Positions 53,733 to 62,679 of a stretch of 64,000 bases of DNA are shown here, in pieces. Position 1 is the first letter of the stretch, and every line of letters starts with the position of its first letter. The notes under the pieces are model-generated. The model searched no databases. It was not told the DNA's origin and saw nothing but the letters and a program-made list of their open reading frames with translations. The DNA comes from Variovorax paradoxus (GTDB taxonomy: Bacteria; Pseudomonadota; Gammaproteobacteria; Burkholderiales; Burkholderiaceae_C): the NCBI RefSeq assembly GCF_024734665.1, contig NZ_CP102931.1, forward strand, positions 2,416,001-2,480,000, in the 5' to 3' direction. A program made the position numbers and the translations under genes.

Positions 53733-53957
53733 ATGCAACCCCAAGACCGCTACCTGCAACCGCACCAGGCGCGCCAGCGCCCCGCGACCACTTACGAAGA
53801 CCTGCTGGGCGACGTGATCGAGCGCGCCTTCGGCGATGGCATCCACGACCTGCCAGGGCTGGTGCAGCGGCTCAACGACAGCGGCCTCGCCACGCCGGGC
53901 GGCCAGCCCTGGACCGAGGCGCTGTACCGCAAGGAAATGGCCTCGCTGGCCGCCTGA
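53733..53957 (+). CDS. Stand-alone recombinase-like helix-turn-helix small protein
   Basis: A 74-residue protein with GGAG upstream of the ATG. Residues 38-70 (HDLPGLVQRLNDSGLATPGG, then QPWTEALYRKEM) match the pattern of the 'Recombinase' helix-turn-helix domain of large serine recombinases, where a short LN-x2-G-x2-TP-x-G-x2-W motif is typical, but there is no catalytic domain. It lies 12 bp before the Rieske oxygenase alpha subunit. It could be a small DNA-binding or oxygenase-accessory protein; function unknown. Confidence 0.72.
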   Translation: MQPQDRYLQPHQARQRPATTYEDLLGDVIERAFGDGIHDLPGLVQRLNDSGLATPGGQPWTEALYRKEMASLAA

Positions 53958-53969
53958 GGAGTACCCACC

Positions 53970-55007
53970 ATGACCATCGCCATTCAACCTGTTCCCGCAG
54001 ACCCGGTCGACCATTTGCTCGAGATCGGCCTGAAGGACCTCTGGTATCCGATCTGCCCCTCGCACTTCATCAAGGAGAACCCGATCTCCCTGCGCCGCCT
54101 CGGCCGCAAGATCGCGCTGTGGCGCGACGGCGAAGGCGTGCTGCATGCGCTGGAAGACCGCTGCCCGCACCGTGGCGCGCCGCTGTCGCAGGGCGTGGTG
54201 CTGGGTGACCGCCTCTCGTGCCCGTACCACGGCGTCGAAGTGCGGCATGACGGCGTGGTCACGCGTGTGCCCGGCAGCCCCGGCTGCAAGCTCGAAGGCT
54301 CGCAGGCCACGCGGCACTTTCACGTGCAGGAGCGCGCCGGCGCCGTGTTTCTCTACAACTCGAAGGAGCCGGTCGACATTCCGCCGCCGCTGGTGCTGCC
54401 CGAGCAGCTGACCGACGACGCCGAGTATTCGAGCTTCCTTTGCTACACCGAGTGGAAGGGCGACTACCGCTACGTGCTCGACAACGTGATGGACCCGATG
54501 CACGGTACGTACCTGCACAAGCAGTCGCACTCGATGGCAGAGGGCGACTCGAGCGCGAAGTTCGGCATTCGCCCGACCGACATCGGCTTCGTGTTCGAGA
54601 AGGAAGGCCAGCGCAACGTCAACTTCGACTGGACCGAGTGGGCCGACACCGGTATCCACTGGATGCGTCTCGAAATCCCGTATCCGAAGACAGGCGGCCC
54701 CGGCGGCAACTTCATCATCATTGGAGCCTTCTCGCCGATCGTGAAGGGCATGACGGCCACCTTCTTCTGGCGCGTGCGCAAGCTGCAGCCGGGCTGGCAG
54801 CGCGACACCTGGCGCTTCCTCTACAAGAATCGGCTGGAAGCGCGCCACTGGCACGTGCTGGAGCAGGACCGCGTGATGCTCGAAGAGATGGAGCCCGACG
54901 CCAACCAGCATGAGAACCTGTACCAGCACGACCTAGGCATCGTTCGCCTGCGCCGCCACATGCGCGGCCTTGCGCAGGCTCAGCTGGCAGAAGCCGCCAC
55001 GGCCTGA
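53970..55007 (+). CDS. Rieske non-heme iron oxygenase, alpha subunit
   Basis: A 345-residue ring-hydroxylating oxygenase. The Rieske [2Fe-2S] ligands are C65, H67, C84 and H87 (CPHRG and CPYHG). The mononuclear iron site is in DNVMDPMHGTYLHKQSH with H178 and H183, and a bridging aspartate D171 or D175. No beta subunit is present, as in phthalate- or vanillate-type class IA systems with a separate flavin-ferredoxin reductase, which here follows 16 bp later. Confidence 0.92.
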   Translation: MTIAIQPVPADPVDHLLEIGLKDLWYPICPSHFIKENPISLRRLGRKIALWRDGEGVLHALEDRCPHRGAPLSQGVVLGDRLSCPYHGVEVRHDGVVTRVPGSPGCKLEGSQATRHFHVQERAGAVFLYNSKEPVDIPPPLVLPEQLTDDAEYSSFLCYTEWKGDYRYVLDNVMDPMHGTYLHKQSHSMAEGDSSAKFGIRPTDIGFVFEKEGQRNVNFDWTEWADTGIHWMRLEIPYPKTGGPGGNFIIIGAFSPIVKGMTATFFWRVRKLQPGWQRDTWRFLYKNRLEARHWHVLEQDRVMLEEMEPDANQHENLYQHDLGIVRLRRHMRGLAQAQLAEAATA

Positions 55008-55023
55008 GCGGGAAGCGATCGCC

Positions 55024-55992
55024 ATGTCTTCTCCCACGCTCAACGCCCTCGTGCACACCATGCGCTACGAGGCCGACGGCATCGTGAGCGTCGAGTTCCG
55101 GCCGGCCACGCCTGCCGTGGACTTTCCTGCCTTCGAGGCCGGCTCCCACATCGACCTGCACCTGCCCAACGGGCTGGTGCGCAGCTACTCGTTGTGCAAC
55201 CCGTCGAGCGAACGCCAGCGCTATGTGGTGGGCGTGCTCAACGACCGCAAGAGCCGCGGTGGCTCGCGCTACGTGCACCAGCAGCTGCGCGTGGGCATGA
55301 CGCTGCCCATCTCGGCGCCGCGCAACAACTTCAGGCTGGAGGAGGGCGCCGAGCGCTCGGTGCTCGTGGCCGGCGGCATTGGCGTAACGCCCATCTGGTG
55401 CATGCTGCAGCGGCTGGTGGCCATTGGCAAACCAGTTGAAATTTTGTACTGCGCGCGCACTCGCAAGGAAGCTGCCTTCTGCGACGGCATCGAAGCGCTG
55501 GCCAAGGAAAAGTCGGTGCAGCTGACCTGGCACTTCGACGACGAGAAGGGCGCGCCACCCAACCTTGTCGAGCTGCTGTCGGGCAAGGGCGGCACCAGCC
55601 ACTACTACTGCTGCGGCCCCACGCCGATGCTCGATGCCTTCGAGAAGAGCTGCGAGCAACTGGGCTATGCCAACGCGCATATCGAGCGCTTCGCCGCCGT
55701 GCATGTGGAGGCGCCCAGCGCCACGCAGAGCTACGTGGTGCAGTGCGCGAAGAGCGGCAAGAGCGTCGAGGTGCCGGCGGGCAAGTCGATTCTCGACAGC
55801 CTGATCGACGCCGGCCTCAACCCCGACCACAGCTGCAAGGAAGGCGTGTGCGGCGCCTGCGAAACGGCTGTGCTCGAAGGCGAGGTCGACCATCACGACG
55901 GCATCCTCACCAAGATCGAACGTGCGTCCAACAAGACCATGATGATCTGCGTCTCCCGCTGCAAGGGCGAGAGGCTGGTGCTCGACATCTGA
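55024..55992 (+). CDS. Phthalate-dioxygenase-reductase-type (PDR/VanB) flavin-ferredoxin reductase
   Basis: A 322-residue electron-transfer partner for the Rieske oxygenase. The flavin-binding RSYS is at 53-56, the NAD motif GGIGVTP at 117-123, and a C-terminal plant-type [2Fe-2S] domain carries CKEGVCGAC and a fourth cysteine (MICVSRC). This FMN-NAD-ferredoxin order is that of phthalate dioxygenase reductase and VanB. It moves electrons from NADH to the oxygenase. Confidence 0.92.
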   Translation: MSSPTLNALVHTMRYEADGIVSVEFRPATPAVDFPAFEAGSHIDLHLPNGLVRSYSLCNPSSERQRYVVGVLNDRKSRGGSRYVHQQLRVGMTLPISAPRNNFRLEEGAERSVLVAGGIGVTPIWCMLQRLVAIGKPVEILYCARTRKEAAFCDGIEALAKEKSVQLTWHFDDEKGAPPNLVELLSGKGGTSHYYCCGPTPMLDAFEKSCEQLGYANAHIERFAAVHVEAPSATQSYVVQCAKSGKSVEVPAGKSILDSLIDAGLNPDHSCKEGVCGACETAVLEGEVDHHDGILTKIERASNKTMMICVSRCKGERLVLDI

Positions 55993-56029
55993 GGCCCGCG
56001 GCCAGAGAAAAACCACTCCCGAAAATCCC

Positions 56030-57136
56030 ATGAAAAATTACTTGATCGCGCTGGCTGCGGCCAGCACGGCTGGCGGAGCGCTGGCCCAATCTTCCCTCAC
56101 GCTCTTCGGCGTGGTCGATGCGGCCGTCACCTACACCAAGGGCAGCGGCGACGGTTCGGCCCACAAGACGCAGCTGACCAACAGCGGCAACATGTTCAGC
56201 CGCCTCGGCTTTCGCGGCACCGAAGACCTGGGTGGTGGCTACTCGGCCAACTTCTGGCTGGAGATGGGTCTGCAGAACGACAGCGGCACGGGCTTTCCGT
56301 CGAACTCCAACAATCAGGCCAGCGGCAACGGCACCGCGGGCGTGCTGAGCTTCAACCGCCGCTCCACCGTGAGCCTCGCAGGGCCGTTCGGTGAAGTGCG
56401 GCTGGGGCGCGACTACGTGCCGGCCTTCTGGAACACCGCCATCTTCGATCCCTTCGGTACGGGCGGTGGCATTGGCGCCAACCAGATCTACTTCTCGGGC
56501 CTGGGCGGCCTCGTCGCGCCCACGGGCACGCGCGCCTCGAACAGCATCGGCTACCTGTTGCCCGCCAACCTTGGAGGCTTCTACGGGCAGGTGATGTACG
56601 CGATGGGCGAGAACGACTCCAACTCGGTGCTGCCGGGCACGAGGGTGTCCAACGAGCACGACGGCGACCACACGGGCGCGCGCTTCGGCTACCAGAGCGG
56701 CGGACTCAACATCGCGCTGGCCACCGGCCGCACGCGCTATGCGAGCGGCGACCTGCGCGTGACCAATCTCGGCGCGTCCTACACCTTCGACGCCTCGCTC
56801 ATGAACCTCAAGCTCACGAGCGAGCTGTACAAGGAGTCGAAGGGCACGACCGATGCCAAGGGCGCGCTCATCGGCTTGCAGCTGCCCATCGGGCCCGGCG
56901 AGATCAAGGCTTCGTATGCGCGCTACCGGCTGGAGCCTGCCGGCGCAATGCTGAAGCCAACCTCGTCGAAGCTGGCGATCGGCTACGTGCACAACCTGTC
57001 GAAGCGCACCGCGCTGTACGCGACCATCGCGCGCATCAGCAACAGCAATGGTGCGTCGCAGGCCCTCTCGGGCGCGATCACTGCGCCGAACCGCGCCTCC
57101 AGCGGCACAGAGTTCGGCATGCGCCACATGTTCTAG
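56030..57136 (+). CDS. Outer-membrane porin of the catabolic cluster
   Basis: A 368-residue general porin with a signal peptide (cleaved after GGALA), mature start QSSLTLFGVVDA, SRLGFRGTEDLGGGY and a C-terminal GMRHMF ending in the required aromatic residue. It is related to the porin in the AcnX locus and carries the same YVHNLSKRTALY strand. It lies between the reductase and the MFS gene, completing an outer-membrane/inner-membrane uptake route. Confidence 0.92.
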   Translation: MKNYLIALAAASTAGGALAQSSLTLFGVVDAAVTYTKGSGDGSAHKTQLTNSGNMFSRLGFRGTEDLGGGYSANFWLEMGLQNDSGTGFPSNSNNQASGNGTAGVLSFNRRSTVSLAGPFGEVRLGRDYVPAFWNTAIFDPFGTGGGIGANQIYFSGLGGLVAPTGTRASNSIGYLLPANLGGFYGQVMYAMGENDSNSVLPGTRVSNEHDGDHTGARFGYQSGGLNIALATGRTRYASGDLRVTNLGASYTFDASLMNLKLTSELYKESKGTTDAKGALIGLQLPIGPGEIKASYARYRLEPAGAMLKPTSSKLAIGYVHNLSKRTALYATIARISNSNGASQALSGAITAPNRASSGTEFGMRHMF

Positions 57137-57178
57137 GCGCACGGGCGCGTCACCACTCCCACATCGGCAGGACAGGTC

Positions 57179-58513
57179 ATGCAGAGCAACAGCATCAGCA
57201 GTAGCAAGAACTTTCGTTGGTACGGTGTCATCACGCTGTTCGTGATCGTCGCGATCTCCTACGTGGACCGCATCAACATCGCGGTGCTGATCACCGATGC
57301 CGCGTTCCTGAACCATGTGGGCATCGCGGCCACCGACCGCGTGAGCCAGGGGTTCCTCGCGACGGCCTTCATGCTGGGCTACGGCGTGTCGGCTTTCGTG
57401 CTCACGCCGTTCTGCTCGGCGCTGTTCGGCGTGCGGCGCAGCCTGGTGTACGGCCTGATCCTCTGGGGCGTGGTGACGTGGGCCTCGCCGATGTTCCACA
57501 GCTACGGCATGTTGCTGGCCTCGCGCATCCTGCTGGGCGTGTCCGAGGGGCCGCTGTTCTCGCTGGCCTCGGCGTACATCAAGGCACATTTCCGCAGCGA
57601 CGAGAACGGCAAGCCGAATGCCTTCGTGAACATGGGCACGGGGCTGGGGCTGGCCATTGGCTATCCGCTGGTTGGCTATCTGCTTACGCAGTTCGCGTGG
57701 GACACATCGTTCCACGTGCTCGGCGTGCTGAACATCGTGCTCGGCATTCCGCTGGTGCTGGCCTTCGTGCGCATGCCGCCAGTGCATGCCGATGGCGTGA
57801 AGCCTTCGTCGTTCGGCGAAGCGATGGCGCGCGTTGGTGGCATCGTGAAGGGCGCGCTGCACACGCGGCACCTGTTCCTCATCACGCTGCTGACCTCGGC
57901 GGCATTGGCCTACCTCTGGGGCAGCAGCAACTGGCTGCCGACTTATCTGCGCGAGGCGCGCGGCTTCTCGATGCGCGAGATGGGCTGGCTGGCCTCGCTG
58001 CCGCAGTACGCCACGGTGCTTGCTGTGTTCGTGGGTGGCGTGCTCATCGACAAGGTCGGACGCGAGCGCGTGCCATTCATCTTCATGGGCGCGAGCGCGG
58101 GTGTGGCGCTGTCGGTGCTGATGGCCATCAACGCGCGCGATCCGTATGCGGCGGCATGCTGCCTTGTAGCGGCCAACTTCTTCTGGGGCCTTCAGAGTCC
58201 AGCCATTCCGAGCACGGTGCAGTACTGCTCGCGGCCCGAACACACGGCCAGTGCGTTCGGCGTGACCAATGGCGCGGGCAGCCTCGTGGCGGGCTTCATG
58301 CCGGCGCTGATGGGCGGCGTGATCGGCGCGGTGTCGCATGTCTCGGGCACCGCGAGCACGGCCGCTGCATCGGCGGCATCGGCCTCCGGTTTCTTCGCGG
58401 GCTTTGCGCTGCTGATCGGCACGCAGGTCGTGGTGTTCGCATGCGGCCTCTTGCTGTGGCTGCGCGACCGCACGCACGGCGCTGCAGCAGTCTCAGGTTC
58501 ACAGCTTTCCTGA
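57179..58513 (+). CDS. MFS transporter, anion:cation symporter type
   Basis: A 444-residue, 12-helix major facilitator protein. SYVDRINIAVL early in helix 1 and the loop LILWGVVTWASPM resemble the ACS family (phthalate, hexuronate and galactonate transporters). A central cytoplasmic loop separates helices 6 and 7. It is the last gene of the cluster and probably imports the organic acid that the Rieske oxygenase attacks. Confidence 0.9.
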   Translation: MQSNSISSSKNFRWYGVITLFVIVAISYVDRINIAVLITDAAFLNHVGIAATDRVSQGFLATAFMLGYGVSAFVLTPFCSALFGVRRSLVYGLILWGVVTWASPMFHSYGMLLASRILLGVSEGPLFSLASAYIKAHFRSDENGKPNAFVNMGTGLGLAIGYPLVGYLLTQFAWDTSFHVLGVLNIVLGIPLVLAFVRMPPVHADGVKPSSFGEAMARVGGIVKGALHTRHLFLITLLTSAALAYLWGSSNWLPTYLREARGFSMREMGWLASLPQYATVLAVFVGGVLIDKVGRERVPFIFMGASAGVALSVLMAINARDPYAAACCLVAANFFWGLQSPAIPSTVQYCSRPEHTASAFGVTNGAGSLVAGFMPALMGGVIGAVSHVSGTASTAAASAASASGFFAGFALLIGTQVVVFACGLLLWLRDRTHGAAAVSGSQLS

Positions 58514-59165
58514 GCTTTTCGAAGGCTTGTACCTTCGTACTGTGGCCACGCGGTCACAGTGCATGCGGCCGATTTCTGTCATCTGCGTGAGCAGGTGTTT
58601 CGACGCTAGAACCATCTACATAGCGCATGGCATGCGCTGCATGTCATGACGCCATTCGGCCTATGGCGAGCGAACATTTTGAGAGAGAAAAGTTCCGCGA
58701 TTCGTTGAGCTGACTTGTTCGTTCAGCTAAAACTGGCGCACATCAATGGACGAGGGAATGCGCGTGAAATCAACGACAAGAGCCGCAGAAAGTCTTGCCA
58801 TAACCGACATGGTTCGTGCTGCTTCCGCTTCGCGGAAACGCACCGCGCAGACGCGCCGGCACTGAGCGCGAGCCTTCGCACTACAGCCCCCGCTTGCATC
58901 CCATCACCCCGCGTCTGACGGGAATGGAACCTCTTACGCCTCGCATCCTGGGACCACCGCCTCGCACGCGGTGTGACCTTGCATGACTGTGCGGTCCTGA
59001 CGAACGAAAGCGTTCGCCGGGAGGGCAGTGTGTTGCCCGTTTTTCTTACCAGATAACCCCGTTGTTCATCTCAGCACCGCGCGCGTTACGCGCATCGCCG
59101 GCTATCCGCCGGGCGCATGCGGGACGGCGCATGTTTCTTCTTACCAAGAGTACTCAGAGGCGATC
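58514..59165. other. 652-bp gene-free region before the M1 peptidase
   Basis: No convincing gene was found. The stretch contains several inverted repeats: CGAAGG/CCTTCG near 58525-58542, AGCTGA/TCAGCT near 58710-58731, and the two hairpins near 59000-59045 listed separately. The first may help end the MFS transcript although it has no T-run. The second half probably holds the promoter and a structured leader of the M1 peptidase gene. Confidence 0.5.
59001..59045 (+). terminator. Hairpin pair with T-run, terminator- or attenuator-like
   Basis: CGAACG-AAAG-CGTTCG forms a perfect 6-bp hairpin at 59001-59016. It is followed by GGGCA/TGCCC (59023-59038) running into GTTTTTC. The second stem is short but fits an intrinsic terminator. 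It lies 120 bp before the M1 peptidase start with no gene just upstream, so it may act within that gene's leader rather than end an upstream operon. Confidence 0.45.
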
Positions 59166-61403
59166 ATGAAAAAATTCAGTACCCCGGTGGTCAATCATCT
59201 TGCCATCACCGCAGTGACCCTTGCCGTTCTGACGGCATGCGGCGGCGGCGGAGACAGTGGCGGCGCTTCGCTCGGCGGTGCCGGCACCGGCCTCAGCGCA
59301 CCGTCGGACTCCGTTGTTTCGGCACCCGTGTCCGACCCCACCTCGAAGACGCCCGACGACGGCGTGCCCAATGCGGCGAATGCCGCCGTTGCAGCGGTCG
59401 ATCGTTCGGCCAAGCCGATGGAACTGCCCGACACCGTCTGGCCCAGCAACTACAAGCTGTGGTTCCGTCCCGATGCGGCGCTCAAGACTTTCGTGGGCCG
59501 TGGCGATGTGGAGATCGAAGTGCTCAAGCCGGTCGACGCCATCGTCGTTGCCGCGCACAACCTGAACTTTGCAAAGGGCCGCACCACGCTGCGCAAGGTG
59601 TCGAGCCCTGCCGAGGCGATTCCGCTGATTCCCACGCCGCAGACGCTGGGCGACTTCGTGCAGCTGCGCCTGAACGACGGCCAGATCGCAAAGGGCAAGT
59701 ACCTGCTGCACATGGAGTGGGACGGCAAGATCCAGTTCTCCGACGCCGAGTACTGCCCGCCCGCGGAGGTGGCGCGCAACCCGTTCTGTTCGGCCGCCAC
59801 AGGCATCTTCAAGGTGGGCCTCTCCACGCCCGAGGGCGTGAGCAGCGATGCCATCGTGACGCAGGGCGAAACCAACTATGCGCGGCAATGGTTCCCGGGT
59901 TGGGACGAGCCGGCCTTCCGCCACACCTTCGAGATCTCGGCCGAGGTGCCGGGCGACTGGAAGACGGTGTCGAACGGCGCACAGACCGAGGCAACGAAGC
60001 TGCCCGACGGCTACCAGCGCGTGGCCTTCGAGAAGACGCCTTCGATGCCGATGTACCTGACCTTCTTCGGCGGCGGCAAGTTCGACATATTGGCCGACAA
60101 CTTCAAGAACCCGCTCGACGGCAGCGACATGCCGCTGCGCTGGTTCACGCCGCCAGGCCGCGCCGACTGGGCCAAGTTCGCGATGGAGTGGACCAAGGTG
60201 TCGATGGACTACTACTACAAGTACACCGGCATCCCGCTGCCCTTCAAGAAGTTCGACACCGTCGCGGCCAACGACAGCTACAACAACAAGCCCAACACCG
60301 GCTTCGGCGGCATGGAGAACTGGGGCTCGATCTTCGAGTTTGCCGATTCGGTGCTCACCAAGCCGGGCGACACGCCCACGCTGTACTCGGTGACGGTGGT
60401 CACGCACGAGGTGGCGCACCAGTGGTTCGGCGACCTGGTCACGCTCGACTGGTGGGACAACGTGTGGCTCAACGAGTCGTTCGCGCGCTGGTTCGAAAGG
60501 CGCACCACGATCAAGTTCCACCCCGAGTACTACAGCTTCTCCGACTATGTGCTGGACAAGCACAACGTGATCGTGGCCGACCTGAAGAACACGGCGGTGC
60601 CGGTGCAGCGCAACCTCAACGACGCGGGTTCGTTCGGCTTCATCAGCCCGTCGATCTTCGTCTACAACAAGGGCAGCCACGTGCTGGAGACCATCCAGAA
60701 CTACATCGGCGAAGAGGCGATGCAGAAGGGCCTGCAGATCTACCTGAAGGACTACGCGTACGGCAACGTCACGCCTTCGCGGCTGTGGAGTTCGCTGGAG
60801 AAGGCCACCGACAAGAAGGTGAGCGACATCGGCGACAGCCTCATCCGCCAGACCGGCATTCCGCTGCTCACGGTTGATGCGCAGTGCGCGGGCAACAGCA
60901 CCTACGTGAACATCACGCAGGAGTCGTTCCCCAACCAGAACGTGTACCCGGCCTCGACCTGGACCATTCCCGTCACGCTGGCATATGGCGACGCGATGGA
61001 AAAGCGCCAGACCTTCGTGATGTCGAACAACAGCACGCAGATCGAGTTGCCGGGCTGCACGGCCGTGCTGGCCGGGCCGACCGGGCAGGACTACTACGTG
61101 AGCAACTACAGCGCGCAGTCGTGGAGCGCACTGCTGGCCAAGGCGCAGAGCTTTGCGAGCAACAAGCCGCTGCTGCTGAATATCGAGCGCGATGCGTTCC
61201 GGCTGCTGAGCGTGGGGCGCATCACGCAGGCGCAGTACGACCAGATCAAGGGCGTGGTCAACCTGCCGGCGACCTTGCTGGCCAAGACGCAGGTGAGCCA
61301 GCAGAAGATGGCGGCGGTAGATGCCGGGGTCGAGAAGGAAGAGTACCCGCATGCGCTGCGCTTCCAGGGCAGCCTGAAGCTGCGCGAGAACGACAAGCGC
61401 TGA
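59166..61403 (+). CDS. M1 family zinc aminopeptidase, lipoprotein
   Basis: A 745-residue metallopeptidase anchored by a lipobox (LTACG, followed by a Gly/Ser-rich linker). The exopeptidase motif is GGMEN at 381-385 instead of GAMEN, and the zinc site is HEVAH at 414-418 with E437 in NESFARW. It has the usual beta-domain before the catalytic domain and a shortened C-terminal region. It should trim peptides in the periplasm or at the outer membrane. A relaxed-specificity G for A in GxMEN is seen in other members. Confidence 0.92.
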   Translation: MKKFSTPVVNHLAITAVTLAVLTACGGGGDSGGASLGGAGTGLSAPSDSVVSAPVSDPTSKTPDDGVPNAANAAVAAVDRSAKPMELPDTVWPSNYKLWFRPDAALKTFVGRGDVEIEVLKPVDAIVVAAHNLNFAKGRTTLRKVSSPAEAIPLIPTPQTLGDFVQLRLNDGQIAKGKYLLHMEWDGKIQFSDAEYCPPAEVARNPFCSAATGIFKVGLSTPEGVSSDAIVTQGETNYARQWFPGWDEPAFRHTFEISAEVPGDWKTVSNGAQTEATKLPDGYQRVAFEKTPSMPMYLTFFGGGKFDILADNFKNPLDGSDMPLRWFTPPGRADWAKFAMEWTKVSMDYYYKYTGIPLPFKKFDTVAANDSYNNKPNTGFGGMENWGSIFEFADSVLTKPGDTPTLYSVTVVTHEVAHQWFGDLVTLDWWDNVWLNESFARWFERRTTIKFHPEYYSFSDYVLDKHNVIVADLKNTAVPVQRNLNDAGSFGFISPSIFVYNKGSHVLETIQNYIGEEAMQKGLQIYLKDYAYGNVTPSRLWSSLEKATDKKVSDIGDSLIRQTGIPLLTVDAQCAGNSTYVNITQESFPNQNVYPASTWTIPVTLAYGDAMEKRQTFVMSNNSTQIELPGCTAVLAGPTGQDYYVSNYSAQSWSALLAKAQSFASNKPLLLNIERDAFRLLSVGRITQAQYDQIKGVVNLPATLLAKTQVSQQKMAAVDAGVEKEEYPHALRFQGSLKLRENDKR

Positions 61404-61472
61404 GCATTGTTTGAACCGGCGCGCGCCGCCCGGCATATCGGTCGGTGCGCGCCTCATCGCACGAGGATCAAC

Positions 61473-61886
61473 ATGAACACAGCATTGAAATGGCTGGCCG
61501 CCGGGGCGTCGGCATTGCTGCTTGCCGCATGCGGCGCAAGCAGCAGCAGCGGACCCGAGGCCGAACTGGTCGGCACCTACGCCGTCAAGCAGAACGGCGC
61601 GCTCAAGGAACTGATCAAGATAGAGAAGCAGGGCGACCGCTACGTGATGCGCGACAAGGTGCGCACGCCCGAGTGGAGCGAACCGAAGATGCAGATGAAG
61701 CCGGTCACGCGCGAGCAATGGGCTCGCATCACCACCGACAAGGAGAGCACCGCCTTCGTCGGCATGGCGAGCGAGCAGCTAGGCATCTTCAAAGTGCCGG
61801 CGGGCTGGAAGAAGAACGGCTTCCAGACCTCGACCGGCTACTTCCTGTTCTATTCGCGGGGGCCGGTGGAGGCGTACAAGCTCTGA
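61473..61886 (+). CDS. Small lipoprotein of unknown function
   Basis: A 137-residue protein with a lipobox (LLAACGAS) after a short signal. The mature part has a beta-rich pattern (GTYAVKQNGALKELIKIEK, GDRYVMRDKV) and no recognised motif. GAGG lies near the ATG. It follows the M1 peptidase by 69 bp on the same strand and may share its transcript. Confidence 0.7.
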   Translation: MNTALKWLAAGASALLLAACGASSSSGPEAELVGTYAVKQNGALKELIKIEKQGDRYVMRDKVRTPEWSEPKMQMKPVTREQWARITTDKESTAFVGMASEQLGIFKVPAGWKKNGFQTSTGYFLFYSRGPVEAYKL

Positions 61887-61905
61887 CGGCTGAAGTGCCG
61901 ATGGA

Positions 61906-62640
61906 TCAGGCCGCGGGTGCCACGCTCGCGCCCTCGATGCGATGGCGCTTCAGCGCATCGGCCACGAAGCCGCTGGCCTTCATCTCTTCGACGAAGGCGG
62001 CGAGCAGCGCTTGTGCTGCGGCGCCGCGGCTGGCCGGCGTGCCCATGGCCTGCTGGATCACCATGAAGCGGCCCGGCAGCACGCGCACGCCGGGTGCGCG
62101 CTGCGCTTCGCCTTCGAGCATCTGGCGGATGCCGGCTGCCACTTCGACTTCGCCGGAACGCAGCGCAGCAAGCGCCGGGCCCGCGCCCTGCAGCCGCACG
62201 ATCTCGGCTGCCTTGATCTCGCGCGTGAGGAACAGGTCGTAGGCGCTGCCTGAGCCGACCGAGATGCGATGGCCCTTTGCATCGACCTGCGCGTTGTCGG
62301 CGAGCGCCGAGGCTTCGGGCACGAGGTAGCTGCCTTCGATCAGCACATAGGGCGCGGTGAACAGCAGCCCCTCGCTGCGTGCGGGGTCGATGGCGAAGAA
62401 GCCGATGTCGGCCTTTTCATTTTTGACAGCATCGACCGAAGCTGCCGCCTTCTCGAACACCACCAGCTCGACGCCCACGCCGAGCCGCCGTGCGAACTCT
62501 CGCGCCAGATCGATCGAGACGCCTACCGGCTCGCCGCTGGTCGCGTCCTTGTTGGCGAGGATCGGGTTGCCGAGGTTGATCGAGGCGCGAAGCGTGCCGC
62601 TGGGCGCGAAAGCGGAAACGAGGGCGGGGGAGATCGTCAT
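61906..62640 (-). CDS. Amino-acid-type solute-binding protein without a signal peptide
   Basis: A 244-residue protein of the bacterial extracellular solute-binding family 3 fold: GTLRASINLGNPILA, the ligand motif GVSIDLAREFARRLG, KADIGFFAIDPARSEGL and SYLVPEAS. Related binding proteins are exported, but this one starts MTISPALVSAFAPSG with no hydrophobic signal, so it may be cytoplasmic, perhaps an enzyme-like or sensor protein such as cyclohexadienyl-dehydratase relatives, or use an unseen start. It is co-directional with the ModA-like gene upstream. Confidence 0.82.
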   Translation of the reverse strand: MTISPALVSAFAPSGTLRASINLGNPILANKDATSGEPVGVSIDLAREFARRLGVGVELVVFEKAAASVDAVKNEKADIGFFAIDPARSEGLLFTAPYVLIEGSYLVPEASALADNAQVDAKGHRISVGSGSAYDLFLTREIKAAEIVRLQGAGPALAALRSGEVEVAAGIRQMLEGEAQRAPGVRVLPGRFMVIQQAMGTPASRGAAAQALLAAFVEEMKASGFVADALKRHRIEGASVAPAA

Positions 62641-62679
62641 GGCGTGGTTCGTCGATGAGAGCGGGGGATGCGCGCCAGT

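Noticed and set aside
55907-58477. An 856-codon minus-strand frame opposite the porin and MFS genes
   Set aside because: Antisense to two genes with clear family hallmarks; no domain and no ribosome-binding site.
59154-61718. An 854-codon minus-strand frame opposite the M1 peptidase
   Set aside because: The peptidase on the plus strand has all catalytic motifs; the antisense frame is compositional.
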